Assembly (NCBI RefSeq): GCF_947500125.1
Contig: NZ_CANMRA010000010.1
Location: forward strand, 1-64,000
Origin: an uncultured Kocuria sp.
Lineage (GTDB): Bacteria > Actinomycetota > Actinomycetes > Actinomycetales > Micrococcaceae
Direction: 5' to 3'
Length of the DNA stretch: 64,000 bases
Shown here: positions 1-7,784 of the stretch, piece by piece
Layout of the letters: every line of letters begins with the position of its first letter
How positions within the stretch are numbered: position 1 is the first letter of the stretch
Notes under the pieces: generated by a model
Seen by the model: only the letters and a program-made list of their open reading frames with translations
The model's database searches: none
Told to the model about the DNA's origin: nothing
Translations under genes and position numbers: made by a program

Positions 1-79
1 GAACCCCGATCCCTTGACCGCCCTCACGGCCTGATCCCCGTACGAAGGATCGCTACACCACTCCCGGGGGCTTGACCTG

Positions 80-157
80 GCCCCGCCAGAGTTGAACCGC
101 GCACACCCTGCGAAACAGGACACGTCTCGGTTGCCTAGTGCTTCCGCCACGTCGCAC
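80..157 (-). other. tRNA-like sequence, probably degenerate
   Basis: On the minus strand this stretch has a box-A-like D-arm (GTGGCGGAAGCACTAGG), a possible anticodon stem with a seven-base loop that would read UUC, and a T-loop-like CGGTTCAACTC. I could not pair the two ends into a seven-base acceptor stem and the T stem pairs only partly. It may be a decayed tRNA or attachment-site relic beside the integrase remnant. A chance resemblance is possible. Confidence 0.2.
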
Positions 158-312
158 TTAGGAGTCCCCTGTGGGCGCCCTGCGCCCTGGGGGGCCGCCC
201 GGACCCCAGGCTGGGGACTGGCCGGGTAGTTTCCGGTGGACAGCAGGTACAAGAACAGCCGCACGCCATCCCGATGGGGAAATGCGTTATCCGGTTCTTC
301 GGTAATCGCGTT

Positions 313-750
313 TTATTGGTGCTGTTGACGCTTCAGATCGATGTAGTCGGACATGGGTGTGGCGGATCGGGCGGCGTGCTGGGCGATGACCCTGGGGCTG
401 TAGCCGAGGAGATCGATCAGGGTTCGTGCGTCGACTTCTTGGGTCAGGTCTCGGAGGGTGGCGTTGCGGGCCCGTTGGGCGTCGATGCCGAGGACTTTGA
501 GCCTGTGGGAGAGGGTGTTTGCGTGTAGGTGCTGGCCTGCTCGGACGCTGGGGAACAGCCAGGGCGGGTCGGTATTGGTGTGGCCGTAGCGTTTGGTGAG
601 CTCGCGTGCCTCGATCATGACCGGGGCCTTCCGGGGCGATGCTGGGACAGGCGGATCCGATACGGCGGCTCGACGTGCTCGTCGTGGCGGGTCGGTGCGG
701 CGGACGACGACGTAGCCGGGCTCGGGGCCGGTGTCGACGATGCGGTGGGC
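313..750 (-). pseudogene. Tyrosine-recombinase/integrase-like remnant
   Basis: The reading frame from about 750 down to the stop at 313 contains segments such as AHRIVDTGPEPGYVVVRRTD and LIDLLGYSPRVIAQHA. These resemble the C-terminal half of actinobacterial phage-integrase/recombinase-like proteins. The last 101 residues follow an ATG at 618, but similarity extends upstream of that ATG. An in-frame TAG at 802-804 closes the frame, and no N-terminal DNA-binding domain is present. I therefore read it as the truncated end of a once longer gene. The family is named from memory of sequence style. Catalytic residues cannot be assigned with confidence. Confidence 0.45.
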
Positions 751-801
751 CTGTGCGCGCCTCCGATGACCTGACCTGCCGGTAGGGGCCTTGGCAGGCC
801 C

Positions 802-906
802 CTACGCGACGTCCCAGTGGTCGTTGGTGTCCCACCGCCAGGAGGTCCACACCGCGGCACCGAGGCAAAGGGCTCCGCACGGGACGGGGACTGCTCTTGG
901 GTTCAC
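802..906 (-). CDS. Tiny ORF (34 aa) coupled to the DUF6326 gene
   Basis: A GTG at 906-904 overlaps the TGA stop of the upstream membrane-protein gene (GTGA arrangement), and the frame runs 34 codons to TAG. The peptide is rich in Trp and Asp at its end (VWTSWRWDTNDHWDVA), and its codons have the high G/C third positions of real genes here. A short hydrophobic stretch (CGALCLGAAVW) precedes the polar tail. It could be a coupled small membrane peptide, or the surviving C-terminus of a longer protein. No function can be given. Confidence 0.35.
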   Translation of the reverse strand: MNPRAVPVPCGALCLGAAVWTSWRWDTNDHWDVA

Positions 907-1397
907 GCTTGCTGCTGGATGCGAGCGGCTTCCCGGTCCGGGCCGGTCGCCATGGTCGCCGGCGACGCGGTGCGGGGCCAGGTCCAGGCGGAGCGCAGGA
1001 TGAAGGCCAGGAGCAGCACCTCGATGGTGATGTGGAAGCCGTAGTAGAAGGCCCAGTCCCAGGACGTCCCGACCGCGTTGAACACCGTGACGGGGATGTA
1101 GAGCGATGCCACGACGAGGTTCGTGGCGCGGTTCACCCGGGCGGGCAGCGTCATGGAGAGCATCACCATCAGGGCCGGGATCCCGATGACCACGACGAAA
1201 AGGGTCATCAACGTCGGGGTGATGTCGAACTCGAAGATGCCGCCACCCCGGATCTGGTCGATGGCGCCGGGCTGGTAGAGGTGGAAGTAGTCGATGTAGA
1301 TGTAGAAGAACATCAAGCTGGTCCAGGTTGCCGCGAGCTTGGCCTGCACCGGGGTCCGCAGGTTCTCCAGCGTGGTGGTGGATTGCCGTGTTCTCAT
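903..1397 (-). CDS. DUF6326 family membrane protein
   Basis: The 164-residue protein has four hydrophobic segments (about residues 22-42, 62-85, 92-115 and 120-140) and the family-like pattern FFYIYIDYFHLYQPGAID near the first helix. The family is uncharacterised. The gene is transcribed divergently from tetR, and the 123-base gap holds two copies of a CTTAC-N4-GTAAG inverted repeat, so TetR probably represses it. Its stop overlaps the start of a 34-codon ORF. The short polar C-terminus (DREAARIQQQA) is probably cytoplasmic. Confidence 0.7.
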   Translation of the reverse strand: MRTRQSTTTLENLRTPVQAKLAATWTSLMFFYIYIDYFHLYQPGAIDQIRGGGIFEFDITPTLMTLFVVVIGIPALMVMLSMTLPARVNRATNLVVASLYIPVTVFNAVGTSWDWAFYYGFHITIEVLLLAFILRSAWTWPRTASPATMATGPDREAARIQQQA

Positions 1398-1455
1398 CGT
1401 GGGCTCCGTTGTGGTGGTGAGGACCGGCAGGTCCTCGGGTTCCGTCGAACGTACG

Positions 1456-1471
1456 ACTTACGGCTGTAAGG
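1456..1471. promoter_or_regulatory. Putative TetR operator 1
   Basis: ACTTACGGCTGTAAGG contains the inverted repeat CTTAC-N4-GTAAG (1457-1470). It lies nearer the DUF6326 gene and matches a second copy whose centre is 33 bases away, about three helical turns. This is the usual geometry for a TetR-type repressor with two dimer sites. Confidence 0.7.
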
Positions 1472-1488
1472 GGTAATCACCAGCGTAG

Positions 1489-1504
1489 ACTTACAAATGT
1501 AAGT
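1489..1504. promoter_or_regulatory. Putative TetR operator 2
   Basis: ACTTACAAATGTAAGT is an inverted repeat with 6-base arms around AAAT. It lies just upstream of tetR and overlaps a GTG at 1503 in the tetR frame, which argues that translation starts at the ATG at 1521 instead. A -10-like TAGACT (1486-1491) touches its left edge, so binding would block the promoter. Confidence 0.7.
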
Positions 1505-1520
1505 GCGCAAGGATGGGAAA

Positions 1521-2189
1521 ATGACTCGACGCAAATCACTGAGCAGGGAGAGGATCATCGACGCCGCCGCCGCAGTCGCCGACCGCGCGGGTGTCGCCGC
1601 CGTGAGCATGCGCAGTGTCGCGAAGGAGCTCGGCGTCGAGGCGATGTCGCTCTACCATCACGTCCCCAGCAAGGAGGCGCTGCTCGACGACCTCGCCGAC
1701 TGGGTCTTCGAGAGGATCGAACTGCCCCAGGTCGGCGCCACCTGGCGAGAGGCGCTGAGCGGCCGGGCACGATCGGCACGGTCGGTGCTCACCGCCCATC
1801 CGTGGGCGCTCGGGATGATGGAATCGCGCCCCAACCCCGGCCCAGCCCTGCTGCAGCACCACGACCGCCTCCTCGGCGTGCTGATGGCCGAGGGATTCAG
1901 CGCCGCGCTGGCAACACACGCGTTCTCCGCGATCGACGCCTACGTGTACGGGTTCGCGCTGACCTGGACGAGCCTGCCGTTCGAACCGGGGGACGGCGCC
2001 GAGGAAGCGTTCGCCGTCAAGGTCGCGGCGTCGGCGGAGCTGTATCCGCACATTGCCCGCTCGCGCGCAGAGCTGTTCGGCGATGGCGTTTACGCGTTCG
2101 CGGACGAGTTCGACTACGGGCTGGAGCTGCTGCTGGAGGGCCTGGAGCGACGGGTCGCCGACGAGAGCCCCGCGCTCGGCGAGCGTTAG
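1521..2189 (+). CDS. TetR family transcriptional repressor
   Basis: This 222-residue protein has an N-terminal helix-turn-helix (about residues 28-47, containing VAKELGVEAMSLYHHV) and a C-terminal part like the tetracycline-repressor ligand domain (TetR_C_1). The ATG at 1521 is preferred because AAGGA lies 8 bases upstream, while the in-frame GTG at 1503 lies inside an operator. It is followed 17 bases later by an MDR oxidoreductase, probably in one operon, and faces a DUF6326 gene. The inducer is unknown. A decayed copy of its C-terminal half lies at 3291-3495. Confidence 0.9.
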   Translation: MTRRKSLSRERIIDAAAAVADRAGVAAVSMRSVAKELGVEAMSLYHHVPSKEALLDDLADWVFERIELPQVGATWREALSGRARSARSVLTAHPWALGMMESRPNPGPALLQHHDRLLGVLMAEGFSAALATHAFSAIDAYVYGFALTWTSLPFEPGDGAEEAFAVKVAASAELYPHIARSRAELFGDGVYAFADEFDYGLELLLEGLERRVADESPALGER

Positions 2190-2206
2190 CGCATGGTCGT
2201 GCGGAC

Positions 2207-3172
2207 ATGAGAGCGATCGTCCATGACCGCTACGGGTCGCCCGATGTGCTGCGGCTCGACGACATCGCCACGCCGACACCGGGGAGAGGCCAGGTGCTCG
2301 TGCGGGTGATCGCAACCTCGGTCAATCTGAGCGATTGGGAGGGGCTGCACGGGTCGCCCGCCTATGCCCGACTCGGCGGCCTGTTCAGTCCCGCCCGCCG
2401 CACACTCGGTTCGGACATCGCGGGAGTGGTCCAGGCAGTGGGCGCAGGGGTCACGCTGTTCCGGCGCGGTGACGATGTCTACGGCGACAACCTCACTCTT
2501 AAAGGCGGCTTCGCGGAGTACGCCGTGGCGCCCGAGCACGCTCTCGCGCTCAAGCCGACCGGACTGTCCTTCGCCGAGGCGTCGACACTGCCGCAGTCGG
2601 GGGCGATCGCGGTGCAAGCAGTTGCGCGCGCGAAACCCGGTGAGCGGATGCTGATCAACGGCGCCGGCGGAGGAACTGGGGCGTTCGCGCTCCAGCTCGC
2701 CGCTGCTTCCGGCATCCATGTCACCGGCGTGGACAACGCCGGCAAGCTCGACTTCATGCGATCCCTGGGGGCCGCCGAAGTCATCGACTATCGCGCCGAC
2801 GACTTCACGCGCACCGGTCCGTACGACCTCATCATCGACCTCGTCGCCCGGCGGTCGGTGTTCGCGTATCGCCGTGCACTCGCCCCCGGTGGCACCTACC
2901 TGATCGTCGGCGGGACGACGCGCGCCCTGCTGCGAGTGGTGACGGTCGGCGCACTGATCGGCACGATGACGGGTCGGCGTTTGGGGGTTCTCGCTGTCAA
3001 GCCGGGTCCGGCGCATTTCACGCCTCTTGCCGACCGATGCATCGCGGGAGATGTCCACATCCACATCGACCGCGTGTTCCCACTCGAGCAGGTGCCCGAA
3101 GCGCTCACCTACGTCGGCGACGGCCACGCGCTCGGCAAAGTGGTGGTCGAGACGCGGGCAGGTGCCGACTGA
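2207..3172 (+). CDS. NAD(P)-dependent quinone-oxidoreductase-type MDR protein
   Basis: At 321 residues the length is typical of zinc-free medium-chain dehydrogenase/reductases. The N-terminal GroES-like half has GSDIAGVVQAVGAGV and the Rossmann half has the nucleotide loop NGAGGGTG at residues 151-158. Cysteines for structural zinc are absent, which fits quinone reductase/alkenal reductase relatives. The start is the ATG directly preceding RAIVHDRYGSPDVL, the usual beginning of this family. It sits 17 bases after tetR and should share its autoregulated promoter. A role in detoxifying a reactive quinone or enone sensed by the TetR is likely but not shown. Confidence 0.85.
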   Translation: MRAIVHDRYGSPDVLRLDDIATPTPGRGQVLVRVIATSVNLSDWEGLHGSPAYARLGGLFSPARRTLGSDIAGVVQAVGAGVTLFRRGDDVYGDNLTLKGGFAEYAVAPEHALALKPTGLSFAEASTLPQSGAIAVQAVARAKPGERMLINGAGGGTGAFALQLAAASGIHVTGVDNAGKLDFMRSLGAAEVIDYRADDFTRTGPYDLIIDLVARRSVFAYRRALAPGGTYLIVGGTTRALLRVVTVGALIGTMTGRRLGVLAVKPGPAHFTPLADRCIAGDVHIHIDRVFPLEQVPEALTYVGDGHALGKVVVETRAGAD

Positions 3173-3185
3173 AGACCGCACGAAC

Positions 3186-3290
3186 CTACGAGAGGGTCCA
3201 TCTCGACACCTCGAGGAGCAGGAAGGCCACGGCGACGAACAGCAGGACGATCACGACCGTCGCGGCCACGTACAGCCACAGATCCTGGAC
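3186..3290 (-). pseudogene. Membrane-protein C-terminal remnant
   Basis: Read on the minus strand, the bases end in a TAG at 3186-3188 and encode one clear transmembrane helix (YVAATVVIVLLFVAVAFLLL) followed by EVSRWTLS. No start codon exists in frame, and the frame stops resembling a protein exactly where the tetR copy begins at 3291. It looks like the tail of an unknown membrane-protein gene cut by a recombination junction. Confidence 0.4.
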
Positions 3291-3495
3291 ATGGAATCGC
3301 GCCCCAACGCCGGCCCGGCGCTGCTGCAGCACCACGACCGTCTCCTCGGCGCTGATGACCGAGGGCTTCAGCGCCGCGCTCGCGCGCCGAGCTGCTGAGC
3401 GATGGCGTCTACGCGTTCGCGGACGAGTTCGACGACGGGTTGGAGCTGCTGCTGGAGGGCCTGGAGCGTCGGGTCGCCGACGAGAGCCCGGCCCG
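3291..3495 (+). pseudogene. Decayed copy of the tetR C-terminal half
   Basis: From ATGGAATCGCGCCCCAACGC onward the DNA closely matches tetR bases 1818-2170. Compared with the intact gene it lacks two bases near 3350 and about 152 bases near 3380, so the frame is broken. The deletion ends share a CGCGCT/GCTCGCGCG microhomology. The N-terminal DNA-binding part is missing altogether. It is a relic of a paralogous repressor or of a local duplication. Confidence 0.8.
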
Positions 3496-3584
3496 GCAGA
3501 GAAGGTGATCGACTGCTTGGCCGACAGCGCTGCGGAATTGCTGCCGTGGGGACGGTGCCACCACAGGTCCCGCGGCGGCCGTGA

Positions 3585-4232
3585 TCATGAGGTGCTCCGG
3601 TCGAAGGTCAGGTGGGTGACCCCGCTGGGCGCCGAGACGGCATCGATCTCGTAGTTCGTCTCCAGCGCCTCCAGTCCGTCCCACACCCGGACGCCGCGGC
3701 CCAGCACGATCGGCACCTGCACCACGTGCATGTGGTCGACCAGGCCTGCGGCGAGGAAGTCGCGCACGACGGTGGGGCCACCTCCGATGCGGACATCCTG
3801 GCCCTCGGCCGCCGCGCGGGCGGCGTGGAGTGCCTCGGCCGGTGCGGCGTCGAGGAAGTGGAAGGTGGTGCCACCCTCCATCTCGATCGAAGGTCGCGGG
3901 TGGTGGGTCAGCACGAAGGCCGGCGTGTGGAACGGGGGGTTCGGGCCCCACCACCCCTTCCAGTCGGCGTCGTCCTGCCAGCCTGGTGGGCCGAACTTGC
4001 CCGCGCCCATGATCTCGGCGCCGATGCCCGGTTCGTGCTGCTGGGCGAACGCATCGTCGACGCCTGCAGTGCCGCCCTGGCGTCCCAGGATCGGGGCACC
4101 GAAGCGGGTGGCCATCATCCACTCGTGCAGCCGTTGGCCGGCATGACCCATGGGCGCGTCGAGTGACTGGCCCTCGCCGGTCGCGAAACCGTCCAGCGAT
4201 ATGGAGAGGTTGTGAATGCGGGTCCGTGTCAT
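3585..4232 (-). CDS. Dihydrofolate-reductase-fold (RibD C-terminal) protein
   Basis: A 215-residue protein beginning MTRTRIHNLSISLDGFATG, the typical first strand and loop of the dihydrofolate reductase/RibD_C family. The later motifs FVLTHHPRP and DVRIGGGPTVVRDFLAAGLV match the NADPH-binding half and the conserved GGP loop. A longer reading frame continues upstream to 4643, but that part is low-complexity and not family-like, so the ATG at 4230-4232 is used. Substrate is unknown; these stand-alone proteins are usually annotated as pyrimidine reductase or DHFR family. It has no obvious operon partner, and 513 bases without a gene lie upstream. Confidence 0.85.
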   Translation of the reverse strand: MTRTRIHNLSISLDGFATGEGQSLDAPMGHAGQRLHEWMMATRFGAPILGRQGGTAGVDDAFAQQHEPGIGAEIMGAGKFGPPGWQDDADWKGWWGPNPPFHTPAFVLTHHPRPSIEMEGGTTFHFLDAAPAEALHAARAAAEGQDVRIGGGPTVVRDFLAAGLVDHMHVVQVPIVLGRGVRVWDGLEALETNYEIDAVSAPSGVTHLTFDRSTS

Positions 4233-4745
4233 CTGCTCGCTCCGTCTGCTCGGCTGTGGGTGCGTAGGGGACTGCTGACGCTTCGGTGGACTGCTGGGTT
4301 CACGAGGTGCGGTCGGGATACCCCTACTCGGGTCGGGGCAAGGTCGACTGGCCAGGAGCCGGCCGCTCCGGTTGTGCTGTCGACGAGTTTCCCGTGCCAT
4401 CGAGCAACGGGACGGACTCCCTCGGCAGACAGGCGGCAATGCCCATGGTGGCCGACTCACGAGGAGCGGGCCGCTGGTTGCGAACGGGGCAGGGTTGCCC
4501 GGTCCTGGTGCTGGCGGCGTCGCGGTGACCTTCACCTGGCCAGCTTTGCGTGTCTTGGCCCCTGAAGACCAGGGTTGGGGATGGATTTTCCCGGCCCCCT
4601 GTGTGTCAGCCTGGTGGGCGTGATCCTGAGGCACGGGGTGCACCTTCGTCTGGCCCCTGGATCGACGGCAGTTGGCGAACTACCTGCAGAATGAGCAATG
4701 ACAGTACTGGACCGGGTTGGACCCAGCATCGGGGGACCCGGTCGG
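4233..4745. other. Gene-poor interval
   Basis: No reading frame here has convincing protein character on either strand. Third-position G/C bias is weak and the open frames are short or low-complexity. The interval probably contains the promoter of the DHFR-like gene and eroded sequence belonging to the remnant that follows. Confidence 0.4.
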
Positions 4746-4985
4746 TCACGCCTCGCTGCTCGTCGACCAGCAGCCCCAGGCCGCGCCCTCGGAGGACGGC
4801 ATCTCGTCGAAGCCGTGCCAGGACTTCGTCTGCCGCGGCCGATCGCGCTCGACAGGATGGACCACGCGCGCACACGCCTCGAAGCCACGCGGAACCACCG
4901 CCAGGATGCTGCCCGGGGGCTCGGCTTCCATCGGGCGAAGCCACTCGCCCCGCTCGATGGCAGGTACCCATGCGAATCGTTCTGA
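4746..4985 (-). pseudogene. Remnant of an actinobacterial conserved hypothetical protein
   Basis: The minus frame from about 4985 to the stop at 4746 reads like a real N-terminal segment: FAWVPAIERGEWLRPM, then ILAVVPRGFEACARVVHPVE, then RDRPRQ and W-rich sequence. I recall conserved hypothetical proteins with a 'GFEAYARVLHP' pattern in related genera. The frame has no good start at its 5' end, which abuts the PEP-synthase-like gene's stop at 4993, and it loses character after about 4800. I read it as the truncated beginning of such a gene. Confidence 0.4.
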
Positions 4986-4992
4986 CCTGGAC

Positions 4993-7539
4993 CTAGTCTC
5001 CTGGTGCGGCCCGGCCCGGCCTTCCGGCCCGTTCTTCCGGAGCCTCCGGAGCCTCCGGAGCGTCCGGACGCCGCACTTCGCCGCCCGTGTCCTGCAGGCG
5101 GATCAGCCCCGTGGCACCGTCGATGGTGACCACCTGGCCCTCGGTCAGCCGGGTGGTGGCGTCGGGCACGCAGATGACGGCCGGGATGCCGTACTCGCGG
5201 GCCACGGTCGGGCCGTGAGCGATGGTGGAGCCGGTCTCCGTGATGAGTCCGCCGAGGGTCAGGAACAGCGGGGTCCAGCCCGGGTCGGTGGTCGGGGCGA
5301 CGAGGATGTCGCCGGGCTGCAGCCTCGCCTCGGACGGGTGGTGGACGATCCGCACCGGCCCGGTCGCTGTCCCCGTGGCCGCGGGCTGGCCGACCAGCAC
5401 GTCCGGCCCGTACTCGGCCGCGGTGCCGTCGGGCAGGGCCAGGGGGTTCGTGCCGTCGGACAGCAGCAGGCCCGGGACCTGCCGCCGCCGGGCCTCGCGG
5501 CGGTGCACCCTGCGCCGGCCGGTCACCACCGTGCGCAGGTCCGCGCCGTGCGAGGCGTCGAGGGCCTCGTCCAGGGTCAGGAACATGATGTCCTCCGGCT
5601 GCTCCAGCAGCCCGAGCCCGGTGAGTTCGGCCCCCGCGGTGAGCAGCTGCCGGCGCACCTCGGCCAGCGGGGTCAGCCAGAGGAACTTGGGCAGCTCGCG
5701 CAGGCCGGCCAGCTCCCGGCTGCGGCGCAGCAGGAAGCCGGCCAGGCGGCCCCGCAGCGGCCGGGTGCGTCTCGCACGGTCGACGACGTCCGCCAGAGCG
5801 GCCTCGGCCTCGACGGCGGCGCGGGCGAACCGAGCCGGCGGGGCTTGGTCCGGATCGGTCACCTGCAGGTACCCGGCCAAGGCGGCGAACACAGGGGTGG
5901 GGTCGTCGGCCCACCGGGGGGAGCCGACGTCGATCTCGGCGCTGCCGCGGATCCCGTACTCCGCCAGGAAGGCCGTCAGGCCGAACTCGGGCAGCTCGCC
6001 GCGCGAGAAGCGCGCGGCGAGCTCGTCCGGGGTAGCGCTGACCAGCAGCTCGCGGTGCGGACGGGCCGCTTCAGCCACGGACCAGAGCTTCAGGTCCATC
6101 TGGGTGGTGACGTTGTGGGGCATCCCGCGCAGCGTCGCGTTCAGCTCGCCGGGCTGCAGGACGCCGTCCAGCAGCCAGCCGGCCACCCCCTGAGCGATGA
6201 GCGCCGCCCACAGCGGTGGCAGGGAGCGCATCATCGGTCCGGTCATCGTCGCGTCCTGCAGACCGGCGGCGGAGCGGATCCGGCTCGCCGTGTCCGCCGG
6301 TTCGGTCCGGGGCTGCCGGCGGACCTGCTCGAGTTCGTGGAACGCCCGCTCGCGGGCGGCCGCGGGCCGTGCCAGGGCCCGCAGCGCGCCGAGCAGCGAG
6401 GCGGGCACGGTGGCCAGGAGCAGCCGCGCGGTCGCACCGGCGGAGAACGCGCGCTGACCGGGGCGAGCGGGACGGGGCGCGTAGCGGGGGTCGTCCAGGA
6501 CGCGCCGCACGCCCCGCGCCACGGCCGGACCGTAGACCTGCACCATGGCGGGGACACGGGAGTGCAGACGCGGGCTGCGGACGAACCCCGTGAGGTCCGT
6601 GAACAGCCGGCCGCCGATGTCCACGAGGAACGGATCGACCACGGCGTCGTCGACGCCGATGATCTGCATCCAGCGGCGGGTCGTCTCCCGCAGCACGGAC
6701 ACGCCCATGGGGGTGACCGGGCGCCGCAGGCCCTGCATGTGGCCGACCTCCATGTAGACACGCGGGTCGCCCTCCACCGGGTCGGTCCCGGGCGGGAGCG
6801 GGAAGAGCGTGGTGATGGCCCGGGACTGCAGCAGCCAGAGCGTGCCCTCGGCGTCGTAGGCGAACTCGATGTCCTGCGGGCCGCCGAGGGCGCGCTGCAC
6901 CCGCTGCCCGGCCTGCTGGAGCTCGCGGAGCTGGTCGGGGGAGAGGCAGCCGTGATCCTGGGGCCCGGGGAGCGGGCCGGGCCCGGGCAGGACGTAGTGG
7001 TCGGTGTCCATGGTGCCGTCCACGACTCCGGTGCCCATCCCCGGTACCGCGTCGATGACGGTCTCGGTGCGCGTGCCGGTCAGGGGGTTGGCCGTGAACA
7101 TCACCCCGGCGGCCGCCGGGGTGATCATGCGCTGCACGACGACGGCCATCGCCAGGTCGCCGGTCTCCAGCTCCTGCCCGGCCCGGTAGGCGACGGCGCG
7201 CTCGCTGTGCACGGAGTCCCAGCACTGCCGGATGGCCGCGAGCAGTGCGCCCTCGCCCTCGACGCCGAGGACGGTGTCCTGCTGGCCGGCGAAGCTGGCG
7301 TCCGGCAGGTCCTCGGCCGTGGCGCTGGAGCGGACGGCGACGGGGCCACCGCCGAGGTGCTCGTAGGCCCTCAGGACGGCCCGTTCGGGGACGGTGCCCG
7401 AGCGGTAGGCCTCGGTGGTGAGGCAGAACCCGTCCGGCACCCGCTCGCCGGCGGAGATGAGGGCCCCGAGGCCGACGGCCTTGCCCCCGACGAGCTCGTG
7501 CGCCTGCGGGGTGATGTGGGCCAGCTCGATCAGGTCCAT
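4993..7539 (-). CDS. PEP-synthase / rifampin-phosphotransferase-like enzyme
   Basis: This 848-residue protein has the three-part layout of the PEP-utilising family. The N-terminal ATP-grasp domain (from VGGKAVGLGALISAG, with AVRSSATAEDLPDASFAGQQ and a later QDIEF) spans about residues 1-320. A middle domain contains FLAEYGIRGSAEIDVGSPRW. A C-terminal swivelling domain carries the phosphate-accepting histidine in AHGPTVAREYGIPAV. There is no PEP/pyruvate-binding TIM barrel, which favours rifampin phosphotransferase-like proteins over true PEP synthase. The ATG at 7539 has AGAGAGG 5-11 bases upstream; a much longer open frame beyond it is non-coding in character. Whether it phosphorylates rifamycins is not determinable here. 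The repeat-rich C-terminal tail (PEAPEAPEE) is not conserved. Confidence 0.8.
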   Translation of the reverse strand: MDLIELAHITPQAHELVGGKAVGLGALISAGERVPDGFCLTTEAYRSGTVPERAVLRAYEHLGGGPVAVRSSATAEDLPDASFAGQQDTVLGVEGEGALLAAIRQCWDSVHSERAVAYRAGQELETGDLAMAVVVQRMITPAAAGVMFTANPLTGTRTETVIDAVPGMGTGVVDGTMDTDHYVLPGPGPLPGPQDHGCLSPDQLRELQQAGQRVQRALGGPQDIEFAYDAEGTLWLLQSRAITTLFPLPPGTDPVEGDPRVYMEVGHMQGLRRPVTPMGVSVLRETTRRWMQIIGVDDAVVDPFLVDIGGRLFTDLTGFVRSPRLHSRVPAMVQVYGPAVARGVRRVLDDPRYAPRPARPGQRAFSAGATARLLLATVPASLLGALRALARPAAARERAFHELEQVRRQPRTEPADTASRIRSAAGLQDATMTGPMMRSLPPLWAALIAQGVAGWLLDGVLQPGELNATLRGMPHNVTTQMDLKLWSVAEAARPHRELLVSATPDELAARFSRGELPEFGLTAFLAEYGIRGSAEIDVGSPRWADDPTPVFAALAGYLQVTDPDQAPPARFARAAVEAEAALADVVDRARRTRPLRGRLAGFLLRRSRELAGLRELPKFLWLTPLAEVRRQLLTAGAELTGLGLLEQPEDIMFLTLDEALDASHGADLRTVVTGRRRVHRREARRRQVPGLLLSDGTNPLALPDGTAAEYGPDVLVGQPAATGTATGPVRIVHHPSEARLQPGDILVAPTTDPGWTPLFLTLGGLITETGSTIAHGPTVAREYGIPAVICVPDATTRLTEGQVVTIDGATGLIRLQDTGGEVRRPDAPEAPEAPEERAGRPGRAAPGD

Positions 7540-7784
7540 GGGATGCCTCTCTGGTGCCCCGGCGCTGCCGGGCGGTGAGGAATGGACGACGCCATGGGGC
7601 GCCCGATGCCCCGTTCGTAGCCGATGATCCAGTCCGACCGTCGGCAGGTCAACCTCTCCGTGCCCCGCGGCACCAGCGTCTCTGCCCGGCGGCGCCGGTG
7701 GTGGACGAGGCCGGGTTCCGCCGGCGTGCTCAGGCCCTCCACACGGATCGTTCCGGTCGGTCGCGGGTCGGGCGTGACGGCCCG

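Noticed and set aside
1802-2206. N-terminal extension of the MDR oxidoreductase from 1802
   Set aside because: It is the +1 frame of tetR. The family N-terminus starts at the ATG at 2207.
4286-4528. 80-residue plus-strand ORF
   Set aside because: It has mixed codon use, no family resemblance and no ribosome-binding site.
7540-7784. Rifamycin-associated element upstream of the Rph-like gene
   Set aside because: No GGGGCTTGC-type inverted repeat is present in the gap.
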